Source of the DNA: Oncomelania hupensis
Taxonomy: Eukaryota; Mollusca; Gastropoda; Littorinimorpha; Pomatiopsidae
Direction of reading: 5' to 3'
DNA: 64,000 bases
NCBI GenBank assembly: GCA_036898135.1
Contig: CM072515.1
Coordinates: forward strand, 16,277,830 to 16,341,829
The notes below the pieces were generated by a model. That model did no database searches. It was not told the origin of the DNA and worked only from the letters and a program-made list of their open reading frames with translations. The position numbers were made by a program, and so were the translations under genes. Of this stretch, positions 23,401-34,679 are shown piece by piece; within the stretch, counting starts at the first letter, position 1; each line of letters opens with the position of its first letter.

Positions 23401-25633
23401 CCCTATGTGCCCCAAACGAACATTTATCATCATCATAAGAGAAATACACGAAATGAGCTAATACCCAGTAAACAACCCAGAATGGCGACTGTATAAGCTA
23501 CAGCATTGCGAAAAAGAGGGCGAAAATGGGTCAAAAATGTAAAAATTGAACCATATGTAGGCTTTTGCACAACAACATAGATGCGAGCACACAGATCACG
23601 CTACCTCATCCCCCTTCATAGCTGTTGTCTCCCATGGCAAATCAGGCATGTCATATGCATCACGTGACCCAATACCCGGTCGCGAATGGATGAGGTGGAC
23701 GTTCTGATCCAGGAATTTAGACAACCAGTCACTTGCCACCTGTCCGCAGTCCAAGGCTTTTATTTTAGTACCTAAGTATCTGCACATAAAAAAAGAATGC
23801 ATAAATCAATGCAAAGCGTCATATTAGCCTACCTAAGTTGAGCAATTTACATGACTTTCTTTTTTTCGTCTTAAAGATTACATGGAAAAAGTTACTTAAT
23901 TCCGGTCATGCAAAATGAGCAGAATAACAGAAACAGTCGATACACTTGTTAATATTCAAAGAACTGGTTATCGACTGTTCCTGTTATTCTGTTCGCTTTG
24001 CATGTCCGAAATTAAGTAACTTTTCCAAAGGCACGGTCAGCGTAGTAGGTAGAGCAATCTCCAACCTCCGTTTTGCGGATGACATCGATGGATTGGCTGG
24101 AGAGGAACAATAACTTGAACAGCTGGTACAGAGTCTTGACACTACCTCCAGAACCTTTGGAATTGATCTCTTCAAAAATAGTCCTGCTTATTCCGGTTCC
24201 ACTTTGTGTAATAATCTTCCTGAAGACCTCCACATTAGCATCTAATGTGTATTAAAAACGATAATTTTTTTGGAAAATGATATTATCTAATGATTACATT
24301 GTTTATTTGTTACTGTTATGATGTTAATATTATAACATTAATTTGCTGTAGTTAATAGTTCCATGATGTTAATATTATAACATTAATTTGCTGTAGTTAA
24401 TAGTTATTGTTATAAACCCCAAGGGCAAGATGTAAAAAAGCGCACCCAGGGCTTATTCTTTCACCCTTGCAAAATAAACTTGTTATCTTATCTTATCTTG
24501 GAATGGAAATAAGTGCAGAGAAGACCAAAATGATGACCAACAACACCAATGGCATCAACGCAGACATCAAAGTCCAAGGCCAATTCCTCAACATAGTGCA
24601 TTGCTTCAAATATTTAGGAGCCATTGTATCAGACAGTGGGCCCCGACAGGAAGTCCTCTACAGAATCGCACAAACAACCGCTGCCCTGACAAGGTTGAAG
24701 CCCATTTGGAAAGACAGGACCATCAGTCTACCCTCCAAGGTAAGGCTGCTGCGCTCCCTTGTCATCTCCATCTTCCTAAACGTTTGCAAAACATATGGAC
24801 CCTCACAGCAGATCTACAACCAAAAATACAAAGCATGGAGATGAGGTGCTACAGAAGACTTCACCAACACACATCACCAACGACGAAGTCCGACAGGCCA
24901 TCACACAAGCCATTTGACAACACGATGACATGCTCACAGTGGTGAAGAAACTGAAACTCCAATATTGCCACGTCATCAGAGCATCAGGCCTTGCAAGGAC
25001 CATTCTTCAAGGCACGGTGCAGGGAGGCAGAAGAAGAGGAAGGCCAAAAAAGAGGTGGGAGGACAACATTTGAGAATGGACTGAGCGAAGCCATGAGGGT
25101 TGCTGCATGAGTACGTTGGTTAAACGATCCTCTGTCGTGCCCCAACCACTTTCGAGTTACGGGATAGGATAGGATAAGATAGAACAAGTTATTATAAGAT
25201 AACAATAATTGTAATGACCATAAAGTGATGCAATGACGATAATAGTAATAGTAATGACAAAGATGATGATGTGATGATGAACAGGCTATAACGAAACAAT
25301 ACCACAACAATGATGACGAAGAAGAAGATGATAATGGTGATTCTGATGATGATGGGCTGCTAACAATTACTTAATGATAATAGGCTACAGCAGTGCAGCG
25401 AGTGTAGCAGTCACTGTGTCATATTAGTGTACTATAAAGGGTCTCATTCACTCATATCAACTAAACAAAGTTGTTGTTTTAAATCAATTACGTTATTTCT
25501 GTCGTTTGAAATTTGGCGGGGTCAGGATAGCACGGGATCTGCAACGATGTCATGCCCGGCGCAGAAAGAATCAGCCAATCATCTTTGACCACACTTTTGA
25601 TGAGGGTCAGCTTGGGGCAGGTTTTCATGTTGA
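20499..25633 (-). CDS. MTARC: MTARC, 3' six coding exons (MOSC domain)
   Basis: mARC is a molybdenum-cofactor enzyme of the outer mitochondrial membrane that reduces N-hydroxylated substrates with cytochrome b5 and its reductase. Minus-strand exons: 25492-25633 (CPKLTLIKSVVKDDWLILSA), 23605-23779 (LGTKIKALDCGQVASDWLS), 22932-23072 (ASIAQLNSRLDTPV, NFRSNIVV), 22004-22068 (DEWEEIKIGSTARFHYVMP), 21592-21666 (CVVTTVDPDTAERNEKTEPL) and 20499-20622 (YGSPPLFGAYIAVD, GDPVYVIRKQITQ, stop at 20499-20501). All borders are AG and GT and the phases are continuous. The Cys in RCVVTTVDPDT corresponds to the molybdenum-coordinating Cys of human mARC1 (Cys273). The 5' exons are at 61800-62151; a short connecting exon was not found. 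Introns hold SINEs, a fold-back element and a nested LINE. Confidence 0.94.
21425..21545 (-). repeat. tRNA-derived SINE head
   Basis: The minus strand reads TAGCTCAGCTGGTAGAG (box A) and GGTTCGAATCCCGG (box B) at tRNA spacing. The anticodon stem is mismatched and the loop lacks U33, so it is a SINE or tRNA pseudogene rather than an active tRNA. It lies between MTARC exons 7 and 8. Confidence 0.6.
23165..23270 (-). repeat. SINE 3' module
   Basis: On the minus strand this ends AGCTGAAAAAGCGCTATA and an A-rich tail, the same 3' end as the SINE at 357-680; the upstream body differs. It lies in the MTARC intron between exons 4 and 5. Confidence 0.55.
23884..24026. mobile_element. Fold-back (palindromic) element
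   Basis: Two arms of about 58 bases (23884-23942 and 23969-24026) are near-perfect reverse complements, differing at a few positions, with a loop of about 26 bases. The outer end reads GGAAAAAGTTACTTAATT. No coding content. It abuts the LINE copy that starts at about 24028. Confidence 0.75.
24028..25175 (+). mobile_element. RTE-like LINE copy A, 5'-truncated, split by another LINE
   Basis: Encodes the end of the RT (ISNLRFADDIDGLAGEEQ) and the C-terminal region (SFKYLGAIVSD-like, IAQTTAALTRLKPIWKDRT, RGRPKKRWEDNI), ending with CGAGTTACGGGATAGGATA, a (GGATA)n tail. The frame is shifted near 24795 and part is deleted near 24860. Copies B (27395), C (62936) and D (63237) belong to the same family. 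It is interrupted at 24164-24497. Located in an MTARC intron. Confidence 0.85.
24164..24497 (+). mobile_element. Second LINE 3' end inserted into LINE copy A
   Basis: This 334-bp insert encodes an ORF2 C-terminus (SGSTLCNNLPEDLHISI, stop), a 3' UTR with an approximately 45-bp tandem duplication at about 24318-24408, and a (TTATC)n tail. It is flanked by the exact 7-bp duplication TTGGAAT (24157-24163 and 24498-24504). The interrupted LINE resumes in register after it. Confidence 0.88.
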
Positions 25634-25640
25634 CTATTCA

Positions 25641-25717
25641 AGACGCTGGGCCATTCACGCGGAGGGGACTGGGGCAATTAATGCCCCAGTCCCCTCCGCG
25701 TGAATGGCCCAGCGTCT
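25641..25717. repeat. Perfect 36-bp inverted repeat beside an MTARC splice acceptor
   Basis: Arms 25641-25676 and 25682-25717 are exact reverse complements with a 5-base loop (ATTAA). It is G/C-rich in an otherwise A/T-rich intron and ends six bases upstream (in transcript sense) of the acceptor AG of MTARC exon 25492-25633. Confidence 0.9.
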
Positions 25718-26078
25718 GTCAGACAGGCAAGCACATAATAAACACTCACATGCCCGCAAGTCATACAGTAATGCACACAACGTGAAAATAAATTCATGCA
25801 AATCAAGTGACGTAATTATGCAAATTTTTTTTTTTACATTTTCTGTTAACTTTGTATATAATGAGAGTGTACAAATCCTTATTCACAAAATTTACGTAAA
25901 TCCAATGACGTCATCGTTATGACGTAATGTTAACAAAAAAAATTAATAAATAAATAAATTTAAAAAAAAATATTTTGCGCACTTTTCTCTGAAACTAATG
26001 GACGTATTTGTTTGAAACTTGGTATTGAGTTAGTTAATTAGTTAGTTTGTATGTGTGTGCGTGTGTGTGTGTGTGTTC

Positions 26079-27077
26079 TTTTTACGCCCCGTTATTGTAA
26101 CAGTGTTCCCTTAGAGTTAGAGCTGTGTTATGCTTAGGGTTAGGTTGAGGGTTTGGGTTAGAGTGCCCGTTAGGGTTAGCTTCAAAAAATGGACAAATTA
26201 AAAAAAATATCAAAACAACGTATGTGGCGAGTTATAAAAGTCATAACAACGGCGTTTTTAACAAACGTGTGGGGGGGGGGGGGGGGGGAGGGAGGGGCTA
26301 GGTAGAAACGCCTTTATTCTGACATACACTTGAACCTCTACGTACTTCCTTTTGACGGACCCCGTTATTTTGACGTCAAAACAGTGTTCCGTTAGGGTTA
26401 GGGCTGTGTTAAGCTTAAGGTTATGTTAAGGGTTAGGGTTAGGGATAGCTTCAAGAAATGGACAAAATTGTAAAATTGTCAAAGTAACGTATGTAGAGTT
26501 TCATGAAAGTCATCACAACGGCGTTTGGAAACGTGTGTGTGTGGGAGGGGGGATTGGGAGGGGGGGGGCTAGGTAGAAACGCCTTTATTCTGACATACAC
26601 TTGAACCTCTACGTACGTTCTTTTGACGGACCCCGTTATTTTGACGTCAAAACAGTTTTCCGTTAGGGTTAGGGCTGTGTTAGGCTTAACGTTAGGTTAA
26701 GGGTTAGGGTTAGGGATAGCTTCAAAAAATGGACAAATTTGTAAAAATATCAAAGTAACGTATGTAGAGTTTCATGAAAGTCATCACAACGGCGTTTCTA
26801 CACCGTTGTGTGTGTGTGGGGGTGTGTGAGTGTGGCTAGGTAGAAACGCCTTTATTCTGACATACACTTGAACCTCTACGTACTTTCTTTTGATGGACCC
26901 CGTTAATTTGACGTCAAAACAGTGTTCCGTTAGGGTTAGGGCTGTGATAAGCTTAAGGTTTGGTTAAGGGTTAGGGTTATGATTAGAGAAAGGGTTAGAG
27001 TTAGCTTCAAAAGGTGGACAAATTTGTAAAAAGGTCAAAGTACCATATGTAGAGTTTCATGAAAGTTATCACAACGG
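26079..27077. repeat. ~270-bp satellite with TTAGGG-like motifs
   Basis: About four tandem units. The landmark CGCCTTTATTCTGACATAC recurs at 26309, 26580 and 26847 (spacing 271 and 267). Each unit has GTTAGGGTTAGGG-like stretches, TCAAAAAATGGACAAAT, a G- or GT-rich tract of variable length, and GACCCCGTTATTTTGACG. The last unit is split and resumes at 28272. Confidence 0.9.
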
Positions 27078-27394
27078 GCGACGACCGATCCGGTATGGAG
27101 TAAGTGGTTTTATTCATCATGCAGTGTGTCTTGGGCAAGAAAGACCTGGCAGGGTCCAATCCTCTCCAGGCTGTTGGCCACAGCCAATATCCACGAATAT
27201 AGTGTGGCTCGCCTTGGCCCCTGAGCACGTGATCGTTGAACCTGTAGTAACATGAGGTGTCTCCGTCTTGGCCGGTGACTTCTGTGTAGAAGACTTTCGC
27301 CCAGTGATGCCGTGCTGACATAACCCCTGTTAGTCGCCTCTTACGACACGCCGGGAAACGTTGGGTCTATTCTAATCAGTGCCCGAACCCACAG
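27078..27394 (-). other. Unidentified sequence, 5' part of a chimeric insertion
   Basis: This 317-bp stretch is joined directly to LINE copy B inside one pair of target duplications. The minus strand is open across it and into flanking satellite (27007-27321), including MSARHHWAKVFYTEV and HYIRGYWLWPTAWRG. I do not recognise the protein or a repeat family. It could be a captured transcript, another retroelement, or an older part of the LINE family. Confidence 0.5.
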
Positions 27395-28271
27395 GGTCTT
27401 CCTGGAGCGCATCATGTCAGATGCCCTTGCAGATCACGAAGGCACAGTCAGCATAGGGGGAAGAGCAATCTCCAACCTTCGTTTTGCGGATGACATTGAT
27501 GGATTGGCTGGAGAGGAACAAGAACTTGAACAGTTGGTACAGAGGCGTGACACCACCTCCAGAGCCTATGAAATGGAAATAAGTGAAGAGAAGACCAAAA
27601 TGATGACCAACAACACCAATGGCATCAACACGAACATCGAAGTCCAAGGCCAATCCCTAAACACAGTGCATAGCTTCAAATATTTAGGAGCTATTGTATC
27701 AGACAATGGGTCCCGACATGAAGTCCTCTCCAGGATCGCACAAACAACTGCTGCCCTGGCGAGGTTGAAGCCAATTTGGAAAGACAGGACCATCAGTCTA
27801 CATTCCAAATTAAGACTGCTGCGCTCTCTTGTCATCTCCATCTTCCTATACGCTTGCGAAACATGGACCTTCACAGCAGATCTACAACGAAGAATACAAA
27901 GCATGGAGATGAGGTGCTACAGAAGACTTCTGGGCATTTCCTATACCCAGCACATCACCAACGACGAAGTCCGACAAACCAACACACAAGCCATTAGACA
28001 ACATGATGACCTGCTCAAAGTGGTGAAAAAACGGAAACTCCGATGGTGTGGACACGTCACCAGATTATCAGGTCTTGCAAAGACCATAATGCAAGGAGGT
28101 AGAAGAAGAGGGAGACCGAAAAAGAGGTGGGAGGACAACATTCGAGAATGGACTGGTTTGACACTGAGCGAAACAGTCAGGGTTGCTGAGGACAGGGAAA
28201 GATGAAGTACGCTGGTTAAACGATCATCTATGGTGCCCCTACGACCTCCGAGTTACGGGATAGGATAGGGA
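27395..28271 (+). mobile_element. RTE-like LINE copy B (RT C-terminal part to tail)
   Basis: An intact frame at 27414-28205 (263 residues) starts in the RT (ISNLRFADDIDGLAGEEQEL) and runs through HSFKYLGAIVSDNGSRHEV, YACETWTF, MEMRCYRRLLGISYT and RGRPKKRWEDNIREW. It then ends with CGAGTTACGGGATAGGATA. It has no endonuclease or RT palm N-terminal to FADD, so it is 5'-truncated. The 11-bp duplication TATCACAACGG (27067-27077 and 28272-28282) brackets it together with the unidentified 27078-27394. Confidence 0.88.
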
Positions 28272-28295
28272 TATCACAACGGCGTTTCTACATGG

Positions 28296-28320
28296 TTGTG
28301 TGTGTGTGTCTGTGTGTGTG

Positions 28321-28353
<33 letters not shown>

Positions 28354-28450
28354 CGTTTGGACATCGTCCGTGTATTCACCAAAAAACATACAAACAATAA
28401 AACAAAAACAAATTCTTCGGGGCACCAGCCCCTAGAAAACGATTGTTTTA

Positions 28451-28534
<84 letters not shown>
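28296..28534. repeat. (TG)n and (GA)n microsatellites
   Basis: A TG-rich tract (from about 28296) belonging to the satellite unit is followed by (GA)n at about 28326-28352 and a long, pure (GA)n at about 28456-28534. Confidence 0.95.
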
Positions 28535-28536
<2 letters not shown>

Positions 28537-28539
28537 CCG

Positions 28540-29248
28540 TATTTTATTGAAAAAAGGCTACTGGTCCATTTCAACGTATAAAATAACAGCGGAAGGTCGT
28601 TTGAAATTCTAATTAATGTGAATGAAATAACGACATGGACAGGGGATTGATCATATTCAAGAACGAAAGTGAAAGCAAAGACGCCTCAAGTGACAACTTA
28701 ATCGTAGTACAACAAATAAAATAATGTCTCACACGGACATGAACAATAAAATTGACATTACCGTATACTGTGACAGACTACGAAATAACAACGCTATTAT
28801 TACTACAAAATGTACCCCACTACCTCCCCTCAACTCCCACACTATATACTATATGGGATACTCTCGGCCAAAAACAGAGGGGGGGGGGAGGATAGAGTCA
28901 TCTTGGGGGGGGGGGTAGAGTCATCTTGGGGGGTGGGATACTCTCAGCCAAAGCAGAGTTTCATGAAAATCCTCCCAATATATATATAGATAGATAGATA
29001 TAGATATAGATATAGATATATCAATCAGAATCAGAATCAGAATCTTTATTGTCCCCATGAAAACACAAGGAAATGTGTGTGCGGCGTACACTTCATCAAC
29101 ACAACGGCACAAAAGCAATAAAACACAAAAGCCTTCATGGATTAAAACAATACACCCCAAAGAACAGAAAAGCAGTTGTACACAACATGAATGCAGCTTA
29201 TCAAATAATAAAAGTCATGCATCCTACTTTCTAACCCCTAACACAAAA

Positions 29249-29284
<36 letters not shown>

Positions 29285-29300
29285 ACCACCACCACTACCT
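28540..29300. other. Intronic sequence with a LINE-tail remnant
   Basis: Mostly unrecognised. Around 28985-29055 there is a (TAGATA)n tract followed by repeated AATCAG and CTTTATTGTCC, which on the minus strand is GGACAATAAAG plus (ATTCTG)n, a typical LINE 3' end. A (CA)n tract lies at about 29250-29282 and (ACC)n at about 29281-29295. Confidence 0.55.
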
Positions 29301-31923
29301 GCTGGCGTGACGTTGGCTACCTAATCAAAATGGTTCCACCACGAGTACTTTCTAGTTTTTCAATTAAGATTCTGAGTGTTTCATTGTAAATTATATGGCT
29401 GTAGGTTTCTAAAAAATTCAATGGAACAGTTATTATTACTTTTTTATACCAATGGGAGGTGTCCAAAAAGTGGCTACCTAAAACTATTTACGTGTTCTAT
29501 TTAATGAAATTTATTTATTTTGATGTAAAAACTTAGGTGGTGTTTGTTTGGTTAAGAAATATCAAGAAATATATTTTGTATAAAATTTAGAATTGAAACA
29601 CCACGTGTTTTTGGTGGTTTAAAAAAAAAACAGAGTCAAGCGTATTACTTCCTCACACTGCCCATATGTCCAGATTTCAACACCAAGTTGCGTGAACTCG
29701 TTTTAACGATTGAAATGAAAAATAAATATCTAAACGTTAACCAAATGTAACCAAACTTGGCAGAAACATTGCCTGGAATGTTACTAAAGTGGTGAAGGAA
29801 AAATTTTGAAAATCCAATCAGTAATTTTAGTTTTATAGTGATTTTCTGGAACATTGTAAAAACCCGTGGCATAAGCCGAAATGGCTACCTAAGAAAGTCA
29901 GTGACAGCGTCCTTAATTCAATTAAGTAGAATGCCATGTGCATATGAGCTAGTTACATTCGGCTTGACCATCATTAAAAACTTAACTTTGTTCATCGTGG
30001 CGGGAGAAATGTGGATTTGGGGTTTTTATATCCGATTTAGGTCACCATGTCCAGTTTGGAAAAGCACCACCGCGCTTATTTTGGTCAACATTTTTACAAA
30101 AAGTTAAAACTTTGACACCATGTACTCAAAAAACTTAAATTCGATACTATTTTTAATTATTGTAATGATCTATGGGCTTGGTGGCGAAGTATTATAATAA
30201 ATGTATCAACCGTATTTTAGCTTAGGTAGCCAAGACAATCGGTGGCAGTCAAAATCAATCAATCGCAAAGCTGTGTGAAAACTTTCAGCAAATATACAAA
30301 CATTGTAGGTAGGTATTTCAACGGTGCGTTGTTTGCAACCAAAAGTGTGTAAATAAGTCAAGCAGAACGGGTGTTATACTGCTTGGAATGTCCCCACCCC
30401 GAATAACTGTTCTCCGGACAAAGAGAGAAAGAGAGAGAATTGGATCTATCCCGATTGACGTCATAACTTTGTGCGTATTTATTCGCATTTTTCTCACCAT
30501 GACGAACGATTGTTGTGTCAATCATTGTTCGAAGCGAAGTACTAGAGATCTTTGGATCCCTTACCATAGAATTCCGACGATTATATTCAATAGAGGCACC
30601 AACATACGCGAGCTGACAGCTAGGAGGAGAAGGCTTTAGATCGCCCAAATCAATCGAAAGAAGATCACAGACAAAACAGTGAAACCCTGGACAAGTGTGT
30701 GTTCACGCCACTTTGTGAAAGGTAAGCATTTTCAATAATTGTTCACATGCATTTTGTTATTGGTCTTACTAGGCCATTGCGAAGTTGCAGCTGCCCACTT
30801 TCACCGACAACCTGGCAGTAGTGAAATCTGCCATTTTTGAGCAGGTCGAGTGTTGGAGGGTTTTTAGATGACTTTTGCTCTGTTCTAAAAATTTCATAGA
30901 TAGAATGTGCGTTTAGGCTTCGTGATTTAAATATAAAGACTGGGACTGTATTTGTTTTTTTTTTTTTTTTCAAATTTCACGTTTACTTGAATACAAAATA
31001 ATAATTAAAAAAAAAAAACACCACACAAAACACCTGAGGAGAAACATTGTTTACCTTTCTTCCAGAATCACAGAGGAAAGACTAGAGACGAGTAGAGTGC
31101 TTGTTTTGTTTATCATGCAAGTCAATATTTTAGTGTAGTTGTTATTACATTTTGACTTGATTTTGATGACAGGAAAACATGCGGAGTTCTATCAAGATGA
31201 TACGCCCAACTGGATCCCAACTTTGCACCTTGGCTACAACATTAAATGTGCATCCATTGATGTGGACCGGTTTGAAAGGAAACAGAAGAGAGAGCAACAG
31301 AAACAAGGAAATGCCCACAACAGTATGTAATGAATATTTACTTTATGAAATATTTCATAGTTTATCTTCAAGTGTAAAGAAATTGTGTTTTTGAAACAAT
31401 GCTGCCTTTATAAAATGCAATTTTTAATGTTTGTAAATCTAACATTGTCATGTATAATGTCATCGCCTTCGTATTTAGATATTTGATGTAGTCCATGAAA
31501 TTATGCTTTTTGAAGGTAATGCAGTTGTTAGTAAAAGCACAGGAATGCAGTTTTCCAGGGAAGCATGCCCCCAGATCCAGTGTTAATTTTTTTTCTCTCA
31601 CCACAACCCGTTCCCACCACTTCATCATTATGAATCTCAATTAATCAGTATTAAACTACAGTTAAATAAACTGTCTTCAGTTTTCATTTTGGTTAATATA
31701 AAAAAGCCACATCTTGTCTTATAGATGGGAGGAACACTGATTGCCCAAAATAGGCATTTACTCATACTTTTGAGTAAAAAACAAAAGTGAAACATTTCAA
31801 GGCAGTATGATCACCTAAACATATAATGTGCTTGAAGTAAACAAATAGTTATGTGTATGTTATGGTTCTTATTTGTGCAGATCATGCTGAGGACGGTGAG
31901 AACACCACAGACAGTGACGCATC

Positions 31924-31976
31924 ATTTTCCACTTTGTAAAGATTTGGACAATAAAGTTTACTGTTTACTGTTTACT
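31924..31976 (+). mobile_element. 53-bp LINE-tail insertion in transposase exon 3
   Basis: GGACAATAAAG plus (TTTACTG)n, flanked by the direct repeat GCATC (31919-31923 and 31977-31981). Removing one copy and the insert restores a continuous reading frame from DSDAS to MGDLGG. It is a severely 5'-truncated LINE or SINE insertion. Confidence 0.75.
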
Positions 31977-32112
31977 GCATCTATGGGTGATCTTGGAGGG
32001 GACACTGATTTAGAACTGGGTGAAGAAGCTACTGATTTGAAACGAACTGTGGAGCAGGAAGTCCAGACTGATATTACCATTTCCTACCTGGAAGCCATGG
32101 AGTCTGAGCTTC

Positions 32113-32189
32113 CTGGTCCTGATTTGGCTCGGAAGAGTCCGCTGGACCTAAAGCAATAATCTTGTATTGTATTGTATTGTATTGTATTG
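32113..32189 (+). mobile_element. 77-bp LINE-tail insertion in transposase exon 3
   Basis: The insert ends AATAATCT(TGTAT)n and is flanked by the exact 10-bp duplication TCTGAGCTTC (32103-32112 and 32190-32199). Excision rejoins MESEL to QTLRTENL in frame, giving a regular heptad-like segment. Confidence 0.85.
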
Positions 32190-32632
32190 TCTGAGCTTCA
32201 GACTCTAAGAACAGAAAACCTCACTCTTCGTATGAAACTGAATGCCAGCACTATGTCAGATGACTTTTTAAAAAAAAAAGAAGATGGGTCTAGAGATGAT
32301 GAGAAAGTGAAATATTACACAGGCCTACCATCTTTTTTGACTCTTGCTGCTCTGGTGTCATTCCTGATGCCTCATATTACTAGTGGGCCCAGATCTATCA
32401 CAAGCAAATTTCAAGAAGTGTTAATTGTCCTCACTCAACTGAGGTTGAATCTGACTGTACAAGTCGTTGTTGATTTGTTTGGCATTTCTGACACTTCAGT
32501 GTCACACATATTTCTCAAGGTGCTGGCTGTCATATATATATATATATAAAATTAGTATATTATCAACCCAGCTGCTTGCACCACACCACCACAAAGTCGT
32601 ATGTTTGTCTTCTAATAAAAGAAGAATAGTAC

Positions 32633-32950
<318 letters not shown>

Positions 32951-33291
32951 CTGATTGTGGGTTTAATATTCATGATAGTGTTAGACTGATGTGTGCTGAA
33001 GTTAAGATACCAGCGTTTACCAAAGGTAAAAAAGCAACTATCTGCTTTTGATGTAGAATCAACACGCAAAATAGCACATGTAAGCCACAGTAATGATTCA
33101 TGTTGAAAGGGTGATTGGTAACATTGTTTAAAACTATGACATTATTGATTCTACAATTCCAGTCACTATGTTGACTTGTGCAGAAGGTGCAACTGTGACC
33201 ACGTTGGACCAAATTGTCACAGTGTGCTGTGCTCTGGTGAATATTTGTCCATCCGTTGTTCCTTTTGATTAGAGATGGGGTGAGAGAAACT

Positions 33292-33655
33292 TCCAACTAG
33301 GTAGTTTTGTTGACAATAACTATCATGGATATTAAGCCCACGATCAGGTAATTTTGTTCACCTAGATCATCAAGAAGCTTGGTTTTGTATCCTTCTTTCT
33401 TCTACCAACTAGGTAGTTTTGTTGACAATAACTATCAACTAGGTAGTTTTGTTGACAATAACTATCATGGAAGCTTGGTTTGGTATCCTTCTTGTTTTTA
33501 TTATTATTACTTCCAACTAGGTAGTTTTGTTGACAATAACTATCAACTAGGAAGTTTTGTTGACAATAACTATCATGGAAGCTTGGTTTGGTATCCTTCT
33601 TGTTTTTATTATTATTACTTTCAACTAGGTAGTTTTGTTGACAATAACTAACATG
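33292..33655. repeat. Minisatellite after the transposase stop
   Basis: The core AACTAGGTAGTTTTGTTGAC followed by AATAACTAT occurs six times (first at about 33295, last at about 33623), as singles or doublets. Each is followed by CATGGAAGCTTGGTTT and a (TTA)n-rich spacer, giving a higher-order period of about 105 bases. Confidence 0.88.
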
Positions 33656-33739
33656 GATATTAAACCCACGAACAGCTAATTGTGTTCTCCTAGATCATCA
33701 TGAAGCTTGGTTTTGTATCCTTGTTGTCGTTATTATTAT

Positions 33740-33901
33740 TAGTTTTATTAGTATTATTATTATTGTTATCATTGTTACCATATATTATTAGTTTTGTTGC
33801 TGCTGCTGTTGTATTAGTTTTAGTAGTTGTATTGTTTTTATTATTATTTTTATAATTACTCTTATGATTACGATTATTTTTTATTATGATTATTATTACT
33901 C

Positions 33902-33953
<52 letters not shown>

Positions 33954-34570
33954 ATCACCATTGTCACCTTCATCAGGTTTTCACCAGTACTCAGTATTGT
34001 AATTTTAAAAAAGATAGCTTTGCTGAAGTCATTAGTACTTTGTCGCACCTAGTTATTTCAGGAACCTAATAATATTATATTATATTCCATTGTTGCTGTC
34101 GTTAGTGCAAGGTGTATGCAGACATGAATGGAGGGGTGGGAGCACGAGTATGCATGTGTGTATATGTGTACATGGGTGTATGTGTGTGCATGGATGTATG
34201 TGTGAGTCAACGAGTTGAGTGGTAGGAAGGATGAAAAGTTTTCAAGTACAAGTGTATAGATACAGGAGTGAAGTGTTGTGGATGGCTAGGATGGGTCTAA
34301 GGCATGGAAGAATGGGTGGGTTTGAGTGGTTTTGTGTATTGTTGAATAATTATCTGTGTGTCTAATGTGTACGCATGGGTATGTGACTGGATATCTGTTT
34401 AGGCATGTGTGCTAGTGGTGATAGATTTGTATTTCGGTATGGAAGTTGGGTATGATAATATATCAAATGTATTAATATTGTATGTCTATGTTTTTGATGT
34501 TATCTCTTTTCTTGCACTGCAAAACAAATATCCATGCCATGCGTTTGGACAATAAAGAATCTTGAAGTGA
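33740..34570. other. A/T-rich tract with (TTA)n and a LINE 3' tail
   Basis: (TTA)n-rich at 33720-33950, then a G/T-rich stretch with repeated ATGTGTG words (34150-34400). GGACAATAAAGAATCTTGAA at 34547-34566 matches a CR1/L2-type LINE 3' end. No gene recognised. Confidence 0.5.
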
Positions 34571-34679
34571 TGTGAAGCTGTTTGAAAGTATTGTTTTACG
34601 TGGTGTGTTCTCACATAAATGTCTGTTTATGCATTTCAGTATGTTATGGAACCCTATGAATGAAGGTCTTACTAAACCA

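Noticed and set aside
26079..27077. True telomere or chromosome end
   Set aside because: TTAGGG runs are short and imperfect, embedded in a ~270-bp unit, and flanked on both sides by ordinary gene sequence.
33379..33651. Repeat protein with QLGSFVDNNY units
   Set aside because: A translation of the non-coding minisatellite after the transposase stop; it has no start context or flanking coding sequence.
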